The translations under genes were made by a program, and so were the position numbers. This document shows, piece after piece, positions 15,325-24,593 of a stretch of 64,000 nt of DNA. This DNA comes from Salinivirgaceae bacterium. Its GTDB lineage: Bacteria > Bacteroidota > Bacteroidia > Bacteroidales > SZUA-534. The notes under the pieces are model-generated. The model did no database searches. It worked only from the letters and a program-made list of their open reading frames with translations, and had not been told where the DNA came from. Within the stretch, counting starts at the first letter, position 1, and the number at the start of each line of letters is the position of its first letter. The stretch spans positions 33,004 through 97,003 of the forward strand of contig JAFYYA010000077.1 of the NCBI GenBank assembly GCA_017557785.1. Direction: 5' to 3'.

Positions 15325-16380
15325 TCAAATATAATCACGGCGGATAATCAGCCCCTTTTCTTCAAGAACAGCGGTTACCTTCTGAATCAAATCAACCTTC
15401 TCTTTCAAAGGCAGGAACGCCGACTTGAAGCCGTTAATTATCAGATATTTAAGTTCGCTAGGCGTGAATCCGAACTTCTCAATCACAAGCATATACTCGT
15501 CGGTGAGAGTTGTGTTGGAAATCAGGCGGTTATCGGTGTTGATGGTGACGCGGATTCCCAAATCGAAATAGAACTTAACTGGGTGTTTTTCAATGCTATC
15601 GACGGCTTTGGTCTGCAAGTTCGACGTTACGCACATCTCAAGCGGAATGCGGTGGTCGTTCACATAGTTGAGCAAGTCGCCGTCCTCGCGCAAGCGCGTG
15701 CCGTGGCCAATGCGGTTGGCGCTCACCATATGCAGCGCCTGGTGGATTGACTGCGGCCCGTAAGCCTCGCCTGCGTGCACCGTGGTGTTGATATTGTTAT
15801 TGATAATCAGGTCGAAAGCCTCTTTGTGGTCCTTGGCGGGGAAACCGTCTTCGGCGCCGGCCAAATCGTAGCCAACCACCCCGCGGTTCTTGTAGGCCAC
15901 TGCCAACTCGGCCAACAAGAGCGATGTTTCGGGCGTTGAGTGGCGCAGTCCGCAGACGATGATTCCAACCTTGATATTGAAATCGCGCTCGGCTTTGGCT
16001 TTGCCCTCAAGCACGGCGTCAATAACCTCAGTCAGTTTTAAACCTTTGTTAATGTGCAAGATGGGCGAAAAACGAATCTCGAGATACCAAACATTTTCGG
16101 CGGCGCAGTCTTCGGCCAACTCGTACGTGGCGCGCACAAGCGAGTCGTAAGTCTGTAGCACAGAGCAAGTTATATCGAACGCCTTGAGATAGACTTCCAA
16201 ACTTGGGCAATCCATTCCCACCTTGAGCATCGACTCGAGTTTCTTCGGGTCATCGGTTGGCAGCTTAACATTCTGTTCTTTAGCGAGTTCCAAAATCGTC
16301 GACAGACGCATCGAGCCATCCAAGTGGCAGTGCAGTTCGGCCTTCGGCAGGCTCTTCACAAATTCGCGGGTAAGTTCCAT
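15325..16380 (-). CDS. add: Adenosine deaminase
   Basis: A 351-residue zinc amidohydrolase that converts adenosine to inosine in purine salvage. The metal and catalytic residues are present: HCHLDG at 17-22 (His17, His19), HAGE at 202-205 (His202 and catalytic Glu205), IGHG at 224-227, TSNLQT at 252-257 and NTDN at 281-284 (Asp283). The length is normal. It stands alone between repeat-rich gaps. It is soluble and cytoplasmic, with no signal peptide. The presence of TSNLQT and the long beta7-beta8 loop favours true adenosine deaminase over adenine deaminase. Confidence 0.92.
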   Translation of the reverse strand: MELTREFVKSLPKAELHCHLDGSMRLSTILELAKEQNVKLPTDDPKKLESMLKVGMDCPSLEVYLKAFDITCSVLQTYDSLVRATYELAEDCAAENVWYLEIRFSPILHINKGLKLTEVIDAVLEGKAKAERDFNIKVGIIVCGLRHSTPETSLLLAELAVAYKNRGVVGYDLAGAEDGFPAKDHKEAFDLIINNNINTTVHAGEAYGPQSIHQALHMVSANRIGHGTRLREDGDLLNYVNDHRIPLEMCVTSNLQTKAVDSIEKHPVKFYFDLGIRVTINTDNRLISNTTLTDEYMLVIEKFGFTPSELKYLIINGFKSAFLPLKEKVDLIQKVTAVLEEKGLIIRRDYI

Positions 16381-16419
16381 ATGAGTTGTAAGTATTAAGT
16401 TATCAAAGTTTTAAGTTTC

Positions 16420-16446
16420 GAGTAAAGTGTAATGAGTAAAGAGTAA
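16420..16446. repeat. 27-bp repeat, copy 1
   Basis: A 27-base sequence starting GAGTAAAGTGTAATGAG is identical to 59559-59585, 43 kb away. Both copies lie between genes, each flanked by AACTTAAAACTT-type or TTAAGTT-type AT-rich filler. Confidence 0.75.
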
Positions 16447-16494
16447 GGATTTCCTAATCATCCAACACCCAATCCCAAACACCTAACACCAAAA

Positions 16495-17199
16495 TCACGC
16501 TAATATAGCAAAAATTGCGGGACGTTTGTGCAATTCGGGTTTACGTTTGAGCCATTCGCCCACAGTCAGCGTCAGAATGAACTCGGTTTCGAGCGTGATG
16601 TCGGCGGCAATGCACAGGCGCGTCTCATGGCGAAGGTTGTGCATCAGGTCGTCGAACAGGGCATTGTTGCGGTACGGCGCCTCAATGAAAAGTTGCGTCT
16701 GACCTTCTGTCAATGAGCGCTTTTCGTAATTGCGGATAGCTTTGGCCCGCTCAGCAGGCTTCACGGGCAGATAGCCGTTGAAAGCGAAATTCTGACCATT
16801 CAGCCCCGACGCCATCATCGACAGAATGATTGACGATGGCCCCGACAGCGGCACCACACGGATGCCCTTGCTGTGAGCCATTGCCACCACAGCGTTTCCT
16901 GGGTCGGCAACAGCGGGAACACCCGCCTCCGACATCAACCCTACGTGCTCGCCACGTTCACAAGCATCAAGATACTGGCCGATGGTTGACAAGTCGGTAT
17001 GCTCGTTAAGTTCCACAAAATCAGAGTCGTCAATTGGAAATTCCGGGTCAACGGCACGCAGAAAACGCCTTGCCGTGCGTGTGTTCTCGACAACAAAATG
17101 CCGCAACTGCGCCGCTATTCCCAACACCTTGGCGGGAATGACATCGGCAGGCTGCTGCTCGCCTAACGTTGTGGGTATCAAGTATAAATTGCCTTTCAT
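16495..17199 (-). CDS. rsmI: rRNA 2'-O-ribose methyltransferase, RsmI family
   Basis: A 234-residue SAM-dependent methyltransferase of the tetrapyrrole-methylase fold. RsmI methylates the 2'-OH of C1402 of 16S rRNA. Family marks are the N-terminal YLIPTTLGE, the GLMSEAGVPAVADPG loop in the middle and VPLSGPSSIILSMMASGL, then the C-terminal LHKRPAIFAIL. ATG 17199 is chosen as it begins MKGNLYLIPT, the normal family start; the upstream open frame to 17274 is Ser/Leu-rich and non-homologous. A decayed copy of its first 13 codons lies at 18639-18680. This is the shorter Bacteroidota type, so target identity is inferred. Confidence 0.82.
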   Translation of the reverse strand: MKGNLYLIPTTLGEQQPADVIPAKVLGIAAQLRHFVVENTRTARRFLRAVDPEFPIDDSDFVELNEHTDLSTIGQYLDACERGEHVGLMSEAGVPAVADPGNAVVAMAHSKGIRVVPLSGPSSIILSMMASGLNGQNFAFNGYLPVKPAERAKAIRNYEKRSLTEGQTQLFIEAPYRNNALFDDLMHNLRHETRLCIAADITLETEFILTLTVGEWLKRKPELHKRPAIFAILA

Positions 17200-17329
17200 T
17201 GTTATTGATTTGCTTTTGGACAAAATTAGCAAATTATTATCGTCTGCAGAACAAAGGGGTGAATGCAACAGCAATGGTTATAGGGAATGTGGATTTTTAA
17301 GGTCGGCTGTGTAGTTCAGATTTAAAAAT

Positions 17330-18511
17330 CTATTTCAACTTCGCCTCCATTTTCCTTATTAGGGCAATGTTTGCCTTGTCGTTAGCGGTTAGTTCGTTAT
17401 TAACATTTGATTTTCGTGTCGTTCTCATTTTCTGTGAATTGTAAAATTCATACATATTGAAATATGCCTGGTAGAACTCCGACTTGAACGCGTAGTTGTG
17501 TTTGGCGAACAACAGATTGCGAAGGATTCCCAATTCGTATTTCCCCAAACCTTCTATATCTGCTTCCAAAAGCAAGGTGTCGTTATAGGCACGATACATT
17601 TGTATTTCCAATTGCGAGTTGAATTTGTAGGGTACTATAACTTTTATCTTGCGAGTTTTTGGGCTAATATCAGGTGCTATGTCAATATTGGATTCCATAT
17701 AATAATATTGGACATTCCCATTAGAATAATTAATTCCTAAACGGCAGTCGTCCAACGAGAGTGTTTGTTTTTTGGGGGTTAATTCATAGTCATATAGATG
17801 AAAGCGTGAAAACAAGTAATGGTCGTCATATGCAAAAAATGACGTAATATTATCATTTAAAAACACATCGGTCAGTTTTATTTCTCTTGCTTCCCCGTTT
17901 CTTTCCACCAAATATTCATAGCAATATGCGTCATATTGATTTACTGTTGTTATCCAACATCTGTCATTTGGTAAAGCACATATTGATACGATTGACCTGG
18001 CATTAATATCTCCGTCTTTGGCAACCCATTCCCCATTATTTTTAACACGTAATTTTTCTGGTACTTGAAAAATCATATTTCCTTTTTGCCCTGACGAAGG
18101 ATTATACTCATACACACAATTCCTATCATTATCAAAGCAATAAGTTTTCATAAAAGTCACATCACAATACCATTCATACTCTGGTTTTTGAACAAAAACA
18201 GAATCTTTTGAAATGACAATTTTCTCTCCCCGATATTTCGGATAATAGAAAGTGGAATTATCTGAAAGATATGGTATTAATTTAGTATCAGAAACATCAA
18301 TGCTATCTATAATGCTACCATTGAATGAAACAAAACTTGTTTTCCTTTCTTTATCGTACAAAAATACTGATTCAACACCATTTATATTATTATAGGACAC
18401 AACAATTGTATCAGAACGTTCTATCCAATACGGTTCCTTGCTCATAATAAAAGATTGGGCGTTTAAATAGTAAAATGAGAAGGACAATGCTATAAAAAAT
18501 AGTTTTTTCAT
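17330..18511 (-). CDS. Secreted YARHG-domain protein
   Basis: A 393-residue protein with a signal peptide (1-18, cleaved after LNA). The first 300 residues are beta-rich with many Tyr and Asp residues and no family I can name. The last 70 residues match the YARHG domain pattern: LGILRNLLFAKHNYAFKSE, then YFNMYEFYN and, near the end, LTANDKANIALIRKMEA. YARHG is a small domain of unknown function found at the C-terminus of envelope proteins, with the R-N-x-x-F-A-K/R-H-x-Y core present here. It stands alone and has lower GC than its neighbours. Confidence 0.75.
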   Translation of the reverse strand: MKKLFFIALSFSFYYLNAQSFIMSKEPYWIERSDTIVVSYNNINGVESVFLYDKERKTSFVSFNGSIIDSIDVSDTKLIPYLSDNSTFYYPKYRGEKIVISKDSVFVQKPEYEWYCDVTFMKTYCFDNDRNCVYEYNPSSGQKGNMIFQVPEKLRVKNNGEWVAKDGDINARSIVSICALPNDRCWITTVNQYDAYCYEYLVERNGEAREIKLTDVFLNDNITSFFAYDDHYLFSRFHLYDYELTPKKQTLSLDDCRLGINYSNGNVQYYYMESNIDIAPDISPKTRKIKVIVPYKFNSQLEIQMYRAYNDTLLLEADIEGLGKYELGILRNLLFAKHNYAFKSEFYQAYFNMYEFYNSQKMRTTRKSNVNNELTANDKANIALIRKMEAKLK

Positions 18512-18638
18512 AGTAAATCAATGTAATATATAACCCTTACATATATACCTTATCAGAAAACAAGCTGTAATAGTTCCCTTAATTTAAAACTTTTCACAGT
18601 TTTTAAGACGCTTTGGCGATGCAATGGGTTGCGTTAAG

Positions 18639-18680
18639 AATACCTAACATTGTGGGTATCAAGTTAAAAATGCCTTTAAT
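18639..18680 (-). pseudogene. Decayed copy of the first codons of rsmI
   Basis: Read on the minus strand, this reads IKGIFNLIPTMLG, against MKGNLYLIPTTLG for rsmI (17161-17199). By hand alignment 33 of 39 bases agree. It lies about 1.45 kb upstream of rsmI, in the 265-base gap between the YARHG gene and the hydrolase gene. No other coding sequence is seen in that gap. Confidence 0.5.
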
Positions 18681-18776
18681 CATCTCAAAAACACATTGCT
18701 AAAATAGAAAAGTTTTCGGCGAATAAACGATGTTTGCAATATTGAAAGTACATTAGCCGCACTATTTCTGACGGAA

Positions 18777-19541
18777 ATGAAAGTAACTTTTTTAGGCACT
18801 GGGGCATCGCACGGCATTCCAATTGTTGGTTGCAAATGCGCTGTATGTCAATCGGCTAACCCGAAAGACAAACGGCTGCGCAGTTCAATCTACATTGAAA
18901 CCGAAGGTCGGCACCTGCTCATCGACCCGGGTCCGGATTTGCGGCAAGCGGCTCTGCGCGAAGGCTTTACGCAGATTGACGCCGTGCTGATAACCCACGA
19001 GCACAAAGACCACACCGCCGGCATCGACGACATCCGCACCTTTAACTATATAATGCGCCGCGCCATTCCGTTCTACGCTCAGCCGCGCGTCACGGAAACC
19101 ATCCGCCGCGAGTACGCCTACGCTTTCAGCGAGCCGCACTATCCCGGCGCACCCGAGATAATTCTCAATCCTATTGGCAACGAAACATTTGATGTTCAAG
19201 GTATTGCGGTTACACCGATAAACGTAATGCACGGAACGTTGCCCACAACAGGCTTCCGCATCGGGAATTTTGCCTATATAACCGATGCCAAGACAATCCC
19301 CAATAGCGAAATGACAAAACTGCAAGGTCTTGACACCTTGGTTATCAATGCTTTGCGCATTGAGCAGCACCCCGCGCATTTGAGTCTTGGCGAAGCACTC
19401 GACATTATCGGTCAACTGAAACCGCGTTGCGCCTATCTGACTCACTTGAGCCACAAAATACCCGTCTACGACGAACTGATTAAAATGCTGCCCGACAATG
19501 TTTTGCCGGCTTACGATGGACTGAAAGTATTCATTGATTAA
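18777..19541 (+). CDS. MBL-fold metal-dependent hydrolase, PhnP-like
   Basis: A 254-residue metallo-beta-lactamase-fold protein. The metal motif HEHKDH is at 74-79, and the N-terminal GCKCAVC (Cys19, Cys21, Cys24) is the structural zinc site typical of PhnP-like enzymes, which hydrolyse cyclic phosphodiesters. The conserved GTGASHGIP start and the late THLSHKI also fit. No phosphonate genes lie nearby, so a general phosphodiesterase role is more likely than C-P lyase work. The AlaX-like gene follows in the same direction after 49 bases. The start codon has little upstream room before the candidate promoter TATTTCTG at 18763. Confidence 0.85.
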   Translation: MKVTFLGTGASHGIPIVGCKCAVCQSANPKDKRLRSSIYIETEGRHLLIDPGPDLRQAALREGFTQIDAVLITHEHKDHTAGIDDIRTFNYIMRRAIPFYAQPRVTETIRREYAYAFSEPHYPGAPEIILNPIGNETFDVQGIAVTPINVMHGTLPTTGFRIGNFAYITDAKTIPNSEMTKLQGLDTLVINALRIEQHPAHLSLGEALDIIGQLKPRCAYLTHLSHKIPVYDELIKMLPDNVLPAYDGLKVFID

Positions 19542-19590
19542 TTGAATAACTGATTAATTGAAGGATTGAGAACAACTTAAATACCAAATA

Positions 19591-20055
19591 ATGAACGACA
19601 TAACCCTTAATGCGCACAACAAGGAAGAGTTTCCGCCGATGCACACCACCGAACACATTGTGAACCGCGCAATGATTAACCTTTTCGGCTGCGGGCGTGC
19701 GTTTGAAGCGCACATCGAGCGCAAAAAGAGCAAACTCGACTATCGGCTCGACCATTGCCCGTCGGACAGCGAAGTGGCAGCGCTTGAAACGGAAGTCAAC
19801 CGCGTGATTGACAGCCATCTGACAGTTTCCACTGAATTCATCACGCAAGCCGAAGCCCAATCACGCTTCGACCTGAGCCGCCTGCCCGACGATGCTTCGG
19901 AAACGGTGCGTGTGGTGAAAGTCGGCGACTATGACGAGTGCCTGTGCATTGGGCTGCACGTAAGCAATACTGCGGAAATCGGCCGCTTCAAAATCATCAG
20001 CCACGACTGGGATGCCGACACAAAACGCTGGCGGCTGCGGTTCAAATTGGAATAG
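19591..20055 (+). CDS. AlaX-like alanyl/threonyl-tRNA editing domain protein
   Basis: A 154-residue stand-alone editing domain. Zinc ligands are visible as HTTEH (His18, His22) and CIGLH (Cys119, His123), the HxxxH and CxxxH pair of AlaRS/ThrRS second additional domains. HIERKKSKLDY and TAEIGRFKI also match the family. Such proteins deacylate mischarged tRNA, for instance Ser-tRNA(Ala). Part of its 5' end (19612-19642) is exactly copied in the chimeric fragment at 12620-12650. It lies 49 bases after the PhnP-like gene and may be cotranscribed with it. Confidence 0.8.
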   Translation: MNDITLNAHNKEEFPPMHTTEHIVNRAMINLFGCGRAFEAHIERKKSKLDYRLDHCPSDSEVAALETEVNRVIDSHLTVSTEFITQAEAQSRFDLSRLPDDASETVRVVKVGDYDECLCIGLHVSNTAEIGRFKIISHDWDADTKRWRLRFKLE

Positions 20056-20076
20056 GTTTGGTATGTTTTTTTTAAC

Positions 20077-20084
20077 TACTTTCG
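20077..20084 (+). promoter_or_regulatory. Candidate -7 box for YfhO-family gene
   Basis: TACTTTCG differs from TAnnTTTG at one base. A TTTG is at 20057-20060, 16 bases upstream, a little closer than usual. The box lies 55 bases before the ATG. Confidence 0.4.
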
Positions 20085-20138
20085 CACCATTCCAAACGTC
20101 GGAATCAAATATTGCAAATATCAATAACACAAATAATT

Positions 20139-22571
20139 ATGAAGAAAATCGATTTTAAGAAATTTGTGCCGTACTTGGCGGCAATCGGAATATTCATTGC
20201 GCTAGCAACCGCCTACTGCTGGCCTGCAGTTGAAGGCAAAGTGCTGTCGCAGAGCGATATACTTAGCGGTCAATGTATCGGCCACGAAGTTAGCGAATAC
20301 GCAAAAGCCACTGGAAACACATCGTATTGGACCAACTCGCTCTTTGGCGGAATGCCCACATTCCAAATCTCATTCCCGACAACTTCATCAAAGATAATCA
20401 GCATATTACGCAAAGCATACACATTCTTTCTAGGGTCGGTTTGGGCATGGTTCCTGACCTATCTTTTCGGTTTTTTCATACTGATGCGCGCCTTCGATGT
20501 GAGCAAATGGCTGTCGATAATCGGATCAATTGCAGTAACGTTATCCACTTATTTCCTGATAATTATCGCAGCCGGTCACATCCATAAGGTATTTGCCATC
20601 GGCTATATGGCTGCTGTTATAGCCGGATTCGTCTTCATTTTCAAAAAACGATACCTGTTAGGCGCTTCTCTGACAATGGTTTTCACGGCTTTTGGAATGA
20701 TTCTGCACCCGCAGATGGCTTATTATTTCATGATGATGGTGGGAATCTTCGGCGTGGCTGAAGTCTATATCCATCTGAAAGACAAAAGAGTAAAAGATCT
20801 GATTATCGGGATTGGCGTTTTCGCCGCATCGCTGGGCATCGGTCTCGGAACTGGATACAGCAACATCAAAACCAATTCCGAGTATATGAAAGAGACCATG
20901 CGCGGCGGACACTCTGAGTTAAACAGCGCTGAAGGCAAGACTCAGAAGGGTCTTGATTTCAACTACGCCACGAGTTGGAGTTACGGCATTGGCGAGACGA
21001 TGACGCTGATGGTGCCGAACTTCTACGGTGGTTCGTCGCACTACGAAGTAGGCACGAAATCAAACCTTTATGACGAGATGGTGAAGCAAGGCGTACCTAA
21101 AAGCAACGCCAAACAGTTCTGCCAAAGCCTGCCTATGTACTGGGGCGACCAACCTTTCACCGAAGGCCCCGTCTACGTTGGCGCCATAGTCTGCTTCCTG
21201 TTCCTGCTTGGCCTGATAATTGTGAAAAGCCCCTACAAATGGGCACTGCTGGCCGCTACGGTCTTCTCAATCCTGCTCTCGTGGGGACGTCATTTTGAAG
21301 GACTCACATCGTTGTTTTTCAATTATTTCCCGATGTACAACAAGTTCCGCGCCGTATCATCGATATTGGTTGTGGCCGAAGTGGCAATGCCGATTCTCGG
21401 ATTTATGGCCCTGCAGCAGATTATCGACAAACGCATTGGCAAACAGGAACTTAAACTTGCGCTCTGCATTTCGGGCGGCATCACGGGCGGCATCTGCCTG
21501 CTGCTGGCTCTGTTCGGCGGTTCGATGTTCAACTTCACATCGGCCAACGACGGGCAGATTTTCAGTCAGTTACCCGACTGGGTCAACAAACTGATTATAA
21601 GTGAACGTGCAACAATGCTGACATCAGACGCCTTCCGCTCACTGATTTTCATTGCGTTGGCATTCGGCACACTGTGGCTGTTTGTAGCCGAAAAAATTAA
21701 GGTTAAACCGATGCTGATTGCTGTCGGATGTCTGGTGCTTATCGACCTTTGGCCGGTGAACAAACGCTACTTCAACAACGACAATTTCGTGAACGTGAAG
21801 GACAGGAAGGGCTACTTTGCAAAGACCGACTACGAAGAGCGAATTCTGCGCGACACCGACCCCAACTTCCGCGTTCTGAACCTGACAAGCAACACGTTCA
21901 ACGACGCCCGCACGTCGTACTACCTGAAATCGGTGGGCGGATATCACGCTGCCAAACTGCGCCGCTATCAGGATTTGATTGACGAGCACATTTCGCGCGG
22001 CAACATGACCGTACTGAACATGCTGAACACCAAATACATAATTCAGCAAACCGAACAGGGGGCGACGCCAATGCTCAACGCTGAAGCGTGGGGTAATTGC
22101 TGGTTTGCCGACTCACTGATTGTGGCCGAATCACCACGCGAAGAGTGCGACGCACTGAACAACATCAAATCTGCCTCAACGATAGTTACTGACGCAAAAT
22201 TCAGCAATCTGGTGCAGGGCTTCAACCCAGTCCCCGACTCTGCCGCAAACATTCACCTGACGAGTTATGCACCCGATGTTCTGGAATATACATCAAGTTC
22301 AAGTCTGGCCAAAACGGCTGTGTTCTCTGAAATCTACTACCCCTACGGTTGGAAAGCCTACATTGACGGGCAGCCGACAGATATTTTCCGCGCCAATTAC
22401 GTGCTTCGTGCGCTGAACATTCCAGCAGGCGAGCATCAAATCCGATTCGAGTTCCGCCCCGACACCGTCTACAAAGGCGACAAGGTTGGCGTTGTTTGCC
22501 TGATTCTAATGCTGGCGTTCGTGGCCGGAAGCATTGGCTGGGGCATACGAAAGAGTTTGAAGGCAGAATAA
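20139..22571 (+). CDS. YfhO-family polytopic membrane protein
   Basis: An 810-residue protein with about 12 membrane segments between residues 10 and 550, a periplasmic-type soluble part near 560-770, and a last membrane helix near 780-800. The segment ILSGQCIGHEV and the SDILSGQ..YAK..G..SYWTNSLFGGMPTF region are typical of Bacteroidota YfhO proteins, which belong to the GT-C-like superfamily and are thought to transfer or modify membrane or wall glycans. ATG 20139 (MKKIDFKKF) is preferred over 20112. The substrate is unknown. It is next to, and tail-to-tail with, the glycan cluster. Confidence 0.8.
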   Translation: MKKIDFKKFVPYLAAIGIFIALATAYCWPAVEGKVLSQSDILSGQCIGHEVSEYAKATGNTSYWTNSLFGGMPTFQISFPTTSSKIISILRKAYTFFLGSVWAWFLTYLFGFFILMRAFDVSKWLSIIGSIAVTLSTYFLIIIAAGHIHKVFAIGYMAAVIAGFVFIFKKRYLLGASLTMVFTAFGMILHPQMAYYFMMMVGIFGVAEVYIHLKDKRVKDLIIGIGVFAASLGIGLGTGYSNIKTNSEYMKETMRGGHSELNSAEGKTQKGLDFNYATSWSYGIGETMTLMVPNFYGGSSHYEVGTKSNLYDEMVKQGVPKSNAKQFCQSLPMYWGDQPFTEGPVYVGAIVCFLFLLGLIIVKSPYKWALLAATVFSILLSWGRHFEGLTSLFFNYFPMYNKFRAVSSILVVAEVAMPILGFMALQQIIDKRIGKQELKLALCISGGITGGICLLLALFGGSMFNFTSANDGQIFSQLPDWVNKLIISERATMLTSDAFRSLIFIALAFGTLWLFVAEKIKVKPMLIAVGCLVLIDLWPVNKRYFNNDNFVNVKDRKGYFAKTDYEERILRDTDPNFRVLNLTSNTFNDARTSYYLKSVGGYHAAKLRRYQDLIDEHISRGNMTVLNMLNTKYIIQQTEQGATPMLNAEAWGNCWFADSLIVAESPREECDALNNIKSASTIVTDAKFSNLVQGFNPVPDSAANIHLTSYAPDVLEYTSSSSLAKTAVFSEIYYPYGWKAYIDGQPTDIFRANYVLRALNIPAGEHQIRFEFRPDTVYKGDKVGVVCLILMLAFVAGSIGWGIRKSLKAE

Positions 22572-22610
22572 CGAACGAACACCATCTGCAGGTGTGTTTG
22601 TATGCATTTT

Positions 22611-23516
22611 CTATCTGTCAAAAAACAAATTGGCACTCACGTTCCATCTGAATTTGACAAGCATATTACCGCAAGCTGGGCGCAATGTCAATATATAAAA
22701 CACCCATAATGTGATAGTTGCGCCCCATTTCAAAATTTCTGAAATGTAGCGTTTCAGTAAGGCTTTGGTACCAATGTTTTTACAGCGCAAACGCTCGCTT
22801 GCGCCTATCCCCGCGCCCAATTTGGCAATAAAATCCGCCGTAGTGCGGTGTGGCGGAATACTGTGCTCCACGGCGGCTTTGGGGAAATAATAAATTGGGA
22901 AACCAGCGGCCTTTATACGATTGAAAATGTCTTTTTCCTCGCCCCCCATCAGGTTCTTCTTGCTGCGACCCAAAGCGGTGTTGAACATTCCACACTTATC
23001 GGCTACAGCGCGACTGATACCCATATTAGCTCCTATAGGATATTTATTTCCTTTGAACAGCGACACTTCGCGCCCCATATCCAATGCCGAAACCCACGAA
23101 TAGGTCCATCGGCAAAGCCATGCGGGTGTTTCGCCCGACTCAAACGCTGGTGTGATTTTTCCGCCAAAAGCACCTGCATCGGGATATTTCTGAAGATAAA
23201 CCGACAAATTGGCCAAATAGTCCGAACAGAGCATTGCATCATCGTCTAAAAAGACCAACCAATCGCCATTAGCTTCGGCAATTCCTCGGTTTCGCGCAAA
23301 AGACAGCCCCTGACTAGTCTCAACAAAATATCGGAACTGCACCTGCGGATAATCAGCATCGAACTGTCGGCACAACCGCTCAGTATCATCAGTGCTATTG
23401 TTGTTGATCAGCAAAATTTCATAGTCAGACACAGGGAATCCGTTTTTAGCAATCTTTTGTAAACTGCTGTAAATGAATTTATCGCGATTATATGTACAAA
23501 CAATTAGCGAGAGCAT
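22611..23516 (-). CDS. GT2 family glycosyltransferase (cluster gene 9)
   Basis: A 301-residue GT-A fold enzyme. The N-terminus SLIVCTYNRDKFI begins the nucleotide-binding half, and the metal motif DDD is at residues 91-93 (FLDDDAM). GGEEKDIFNR near 193-202 fits the acceptor/catalytic acidic region. A hydrophobic C-terminal stretch (ATITLWVFYILTL) probably anchors it to the inner membrane. It ends the minus-strand glycan cluster and follows the other GT2 gene with no gap. The sugar donor and acceptor cannot be read from the sequence. Confidence 0.88.
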   Translation of the reverse strand: MLSLIVCTYNRDKFIYSSLQKIAKNGFPVSDYEILLINNNSTDDTERLCRQFDADYPQVQFRYFVETSQGLSFARNRGIAEANGDWLVFLDDDAMLCSDYLANLSVYLQKYPDAGAFGGKITPAFESGETPAWLCRWTYSWVSALDMGREVSLFKGNKYPIGANMGISRAVADKCGMFNTALGRSKKNLMGGEEKDIFNRIKAAGFPIYYFPKAAVEHSIPPHRTTADFIAKLGAGIGASERLRCKNIGTKALLKRYISEILKWGATITLWVFYILTLRPACGNMLVKFRWNVSANLFFDR

Positions 23517-24593
23517 TTATCGGAATATTCTTACATATAGATTTTTCATAATCCTATCACATAACGAATTAAATCGTTCGAACCAAGACGGCCACCGTTG
23601 GTGGCGGCGATGCCAGTAAGCCATTGCATCGAAATGAAGTATTTTGTTTTCGGGATAAAGTTTTATAGTCCCCAAATCAAATTGTTCGCAAACCTTCTGA
23701 TATTCTGATTCGGCGCAACTAAAACGTTCGGAATCAAACATTTCGCGCGGCATATCAAGAAGATGACATTTGCAGACAATCCTTAGTCTGTTCAAATAAT
23801 ATTGCCGCAAAAACTGCAAACGGACAGGCGACAACTTAGATTTGTCATAATTGCCGAAAAACTTGAGCAACTGGTCTGTAACCTTTTCCAATTGCCCGAT
23901 GTTGCGAACCAAAACCTGTGGGTTCATAGTCTGCCCCTCACGAGCCAAATTATATTGGTACAAATCGATATTGTAAAAAACGATACTTTGGGCAACAAAC
24001 AACGGATATGTAGCCCACTCTAAATCGGTGTACGACACACCTTCGGTCTGGCGGTAGTTCATCTGGCGCAACATCTTTGTGCGGTACGTCAGTCCATGCA
24101 TCAAAAAGAATCGTATATAACCGTCTTTCAGAACATTATCAAGCTCATAAACACGTCCGTACTCATATAGTTCTTTACCATAGACATTATATTTCGACAA
24201 TTCAGTTTTGCCATCTGCATTCAGAACCGTAAAATGAGTGACCAGAATATCTGCATCAGCCGTCTGTAATTCTGCAAGGAAAGCTAGCAAACCATCGGAA
24301 TTGAAATAATCATCGCTATCAAGAATCTTGACATACTTGCCTTTGGCTACAGGTAACGCCGTATTGATAGTGGAGCCGTAGTTGCCGTTGGGCTTGTCGA
24401 TGACCGTAACCGTATCGGGGAACCGCTCCTTATATCTGTTGGCAATGGCGAGCGAGCCGTCGCGGCTGCCATCGTTGACCACAATAGCCTCAAGCTGCTC
24501 AAGCGCGCCGTCAACAAGCAAAGAGTCGAGACACCGCGGAAGCAAGGCCTCCATATTATAGGTGGGGATGATTATGGAAAGAAGTTTGCTCAT
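23517..24593 (-). CDS. GT2 family glycosyltransferase (cluster gene 8)
   Basis: A 358-residue GT2 enzyme with the classical N-terminus LLSIIIPTYNMEALL, VVNDGSRDGS at 38-47, and the DSDD metal motif at 92-95. The C-terminal 150 residues are mixed helical and lack clear membrane segments, so it likely acts at the membrane face. It overlaps the acyltransferase gene upstream by four bases and directly abuts the next GT2 gene. It shares little with that neighbour beyond the fold, so two different sugar linkages are expected. Confidence 0.88.
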   Translation of the reverse strand: MSKLLSIIIPTYNMEALLPRCLDSLLVDGALEQLEAIVVNDGSRDGSLAIANRYKERFPDTVTVIDKPNGNYGSTINTALPVAKGKYVKILDSDDYFNSDGLLAFLAELQTADADILVTHFTVLNADGKTELSKYNVYGKELYEYGRVYELDNVLKDGYIRFFLMHGLTYRTKMLRQMNYRQTEGVSYTDLEWATYPLFVAQSIVFYNIDLYQYNLAREGQTMNPQVLVRNIGQLEKVTDQLLKFFGNYDKSKLSPVRLQFLRQYYLNRLRIVCKCHLLDMPREMFDSERFSCAESEYQKVCEQFDLGTIKLYPENKILHFDAMAYWHRRHQRWPSWFERFNSLCDRIMKNLYVRIFR

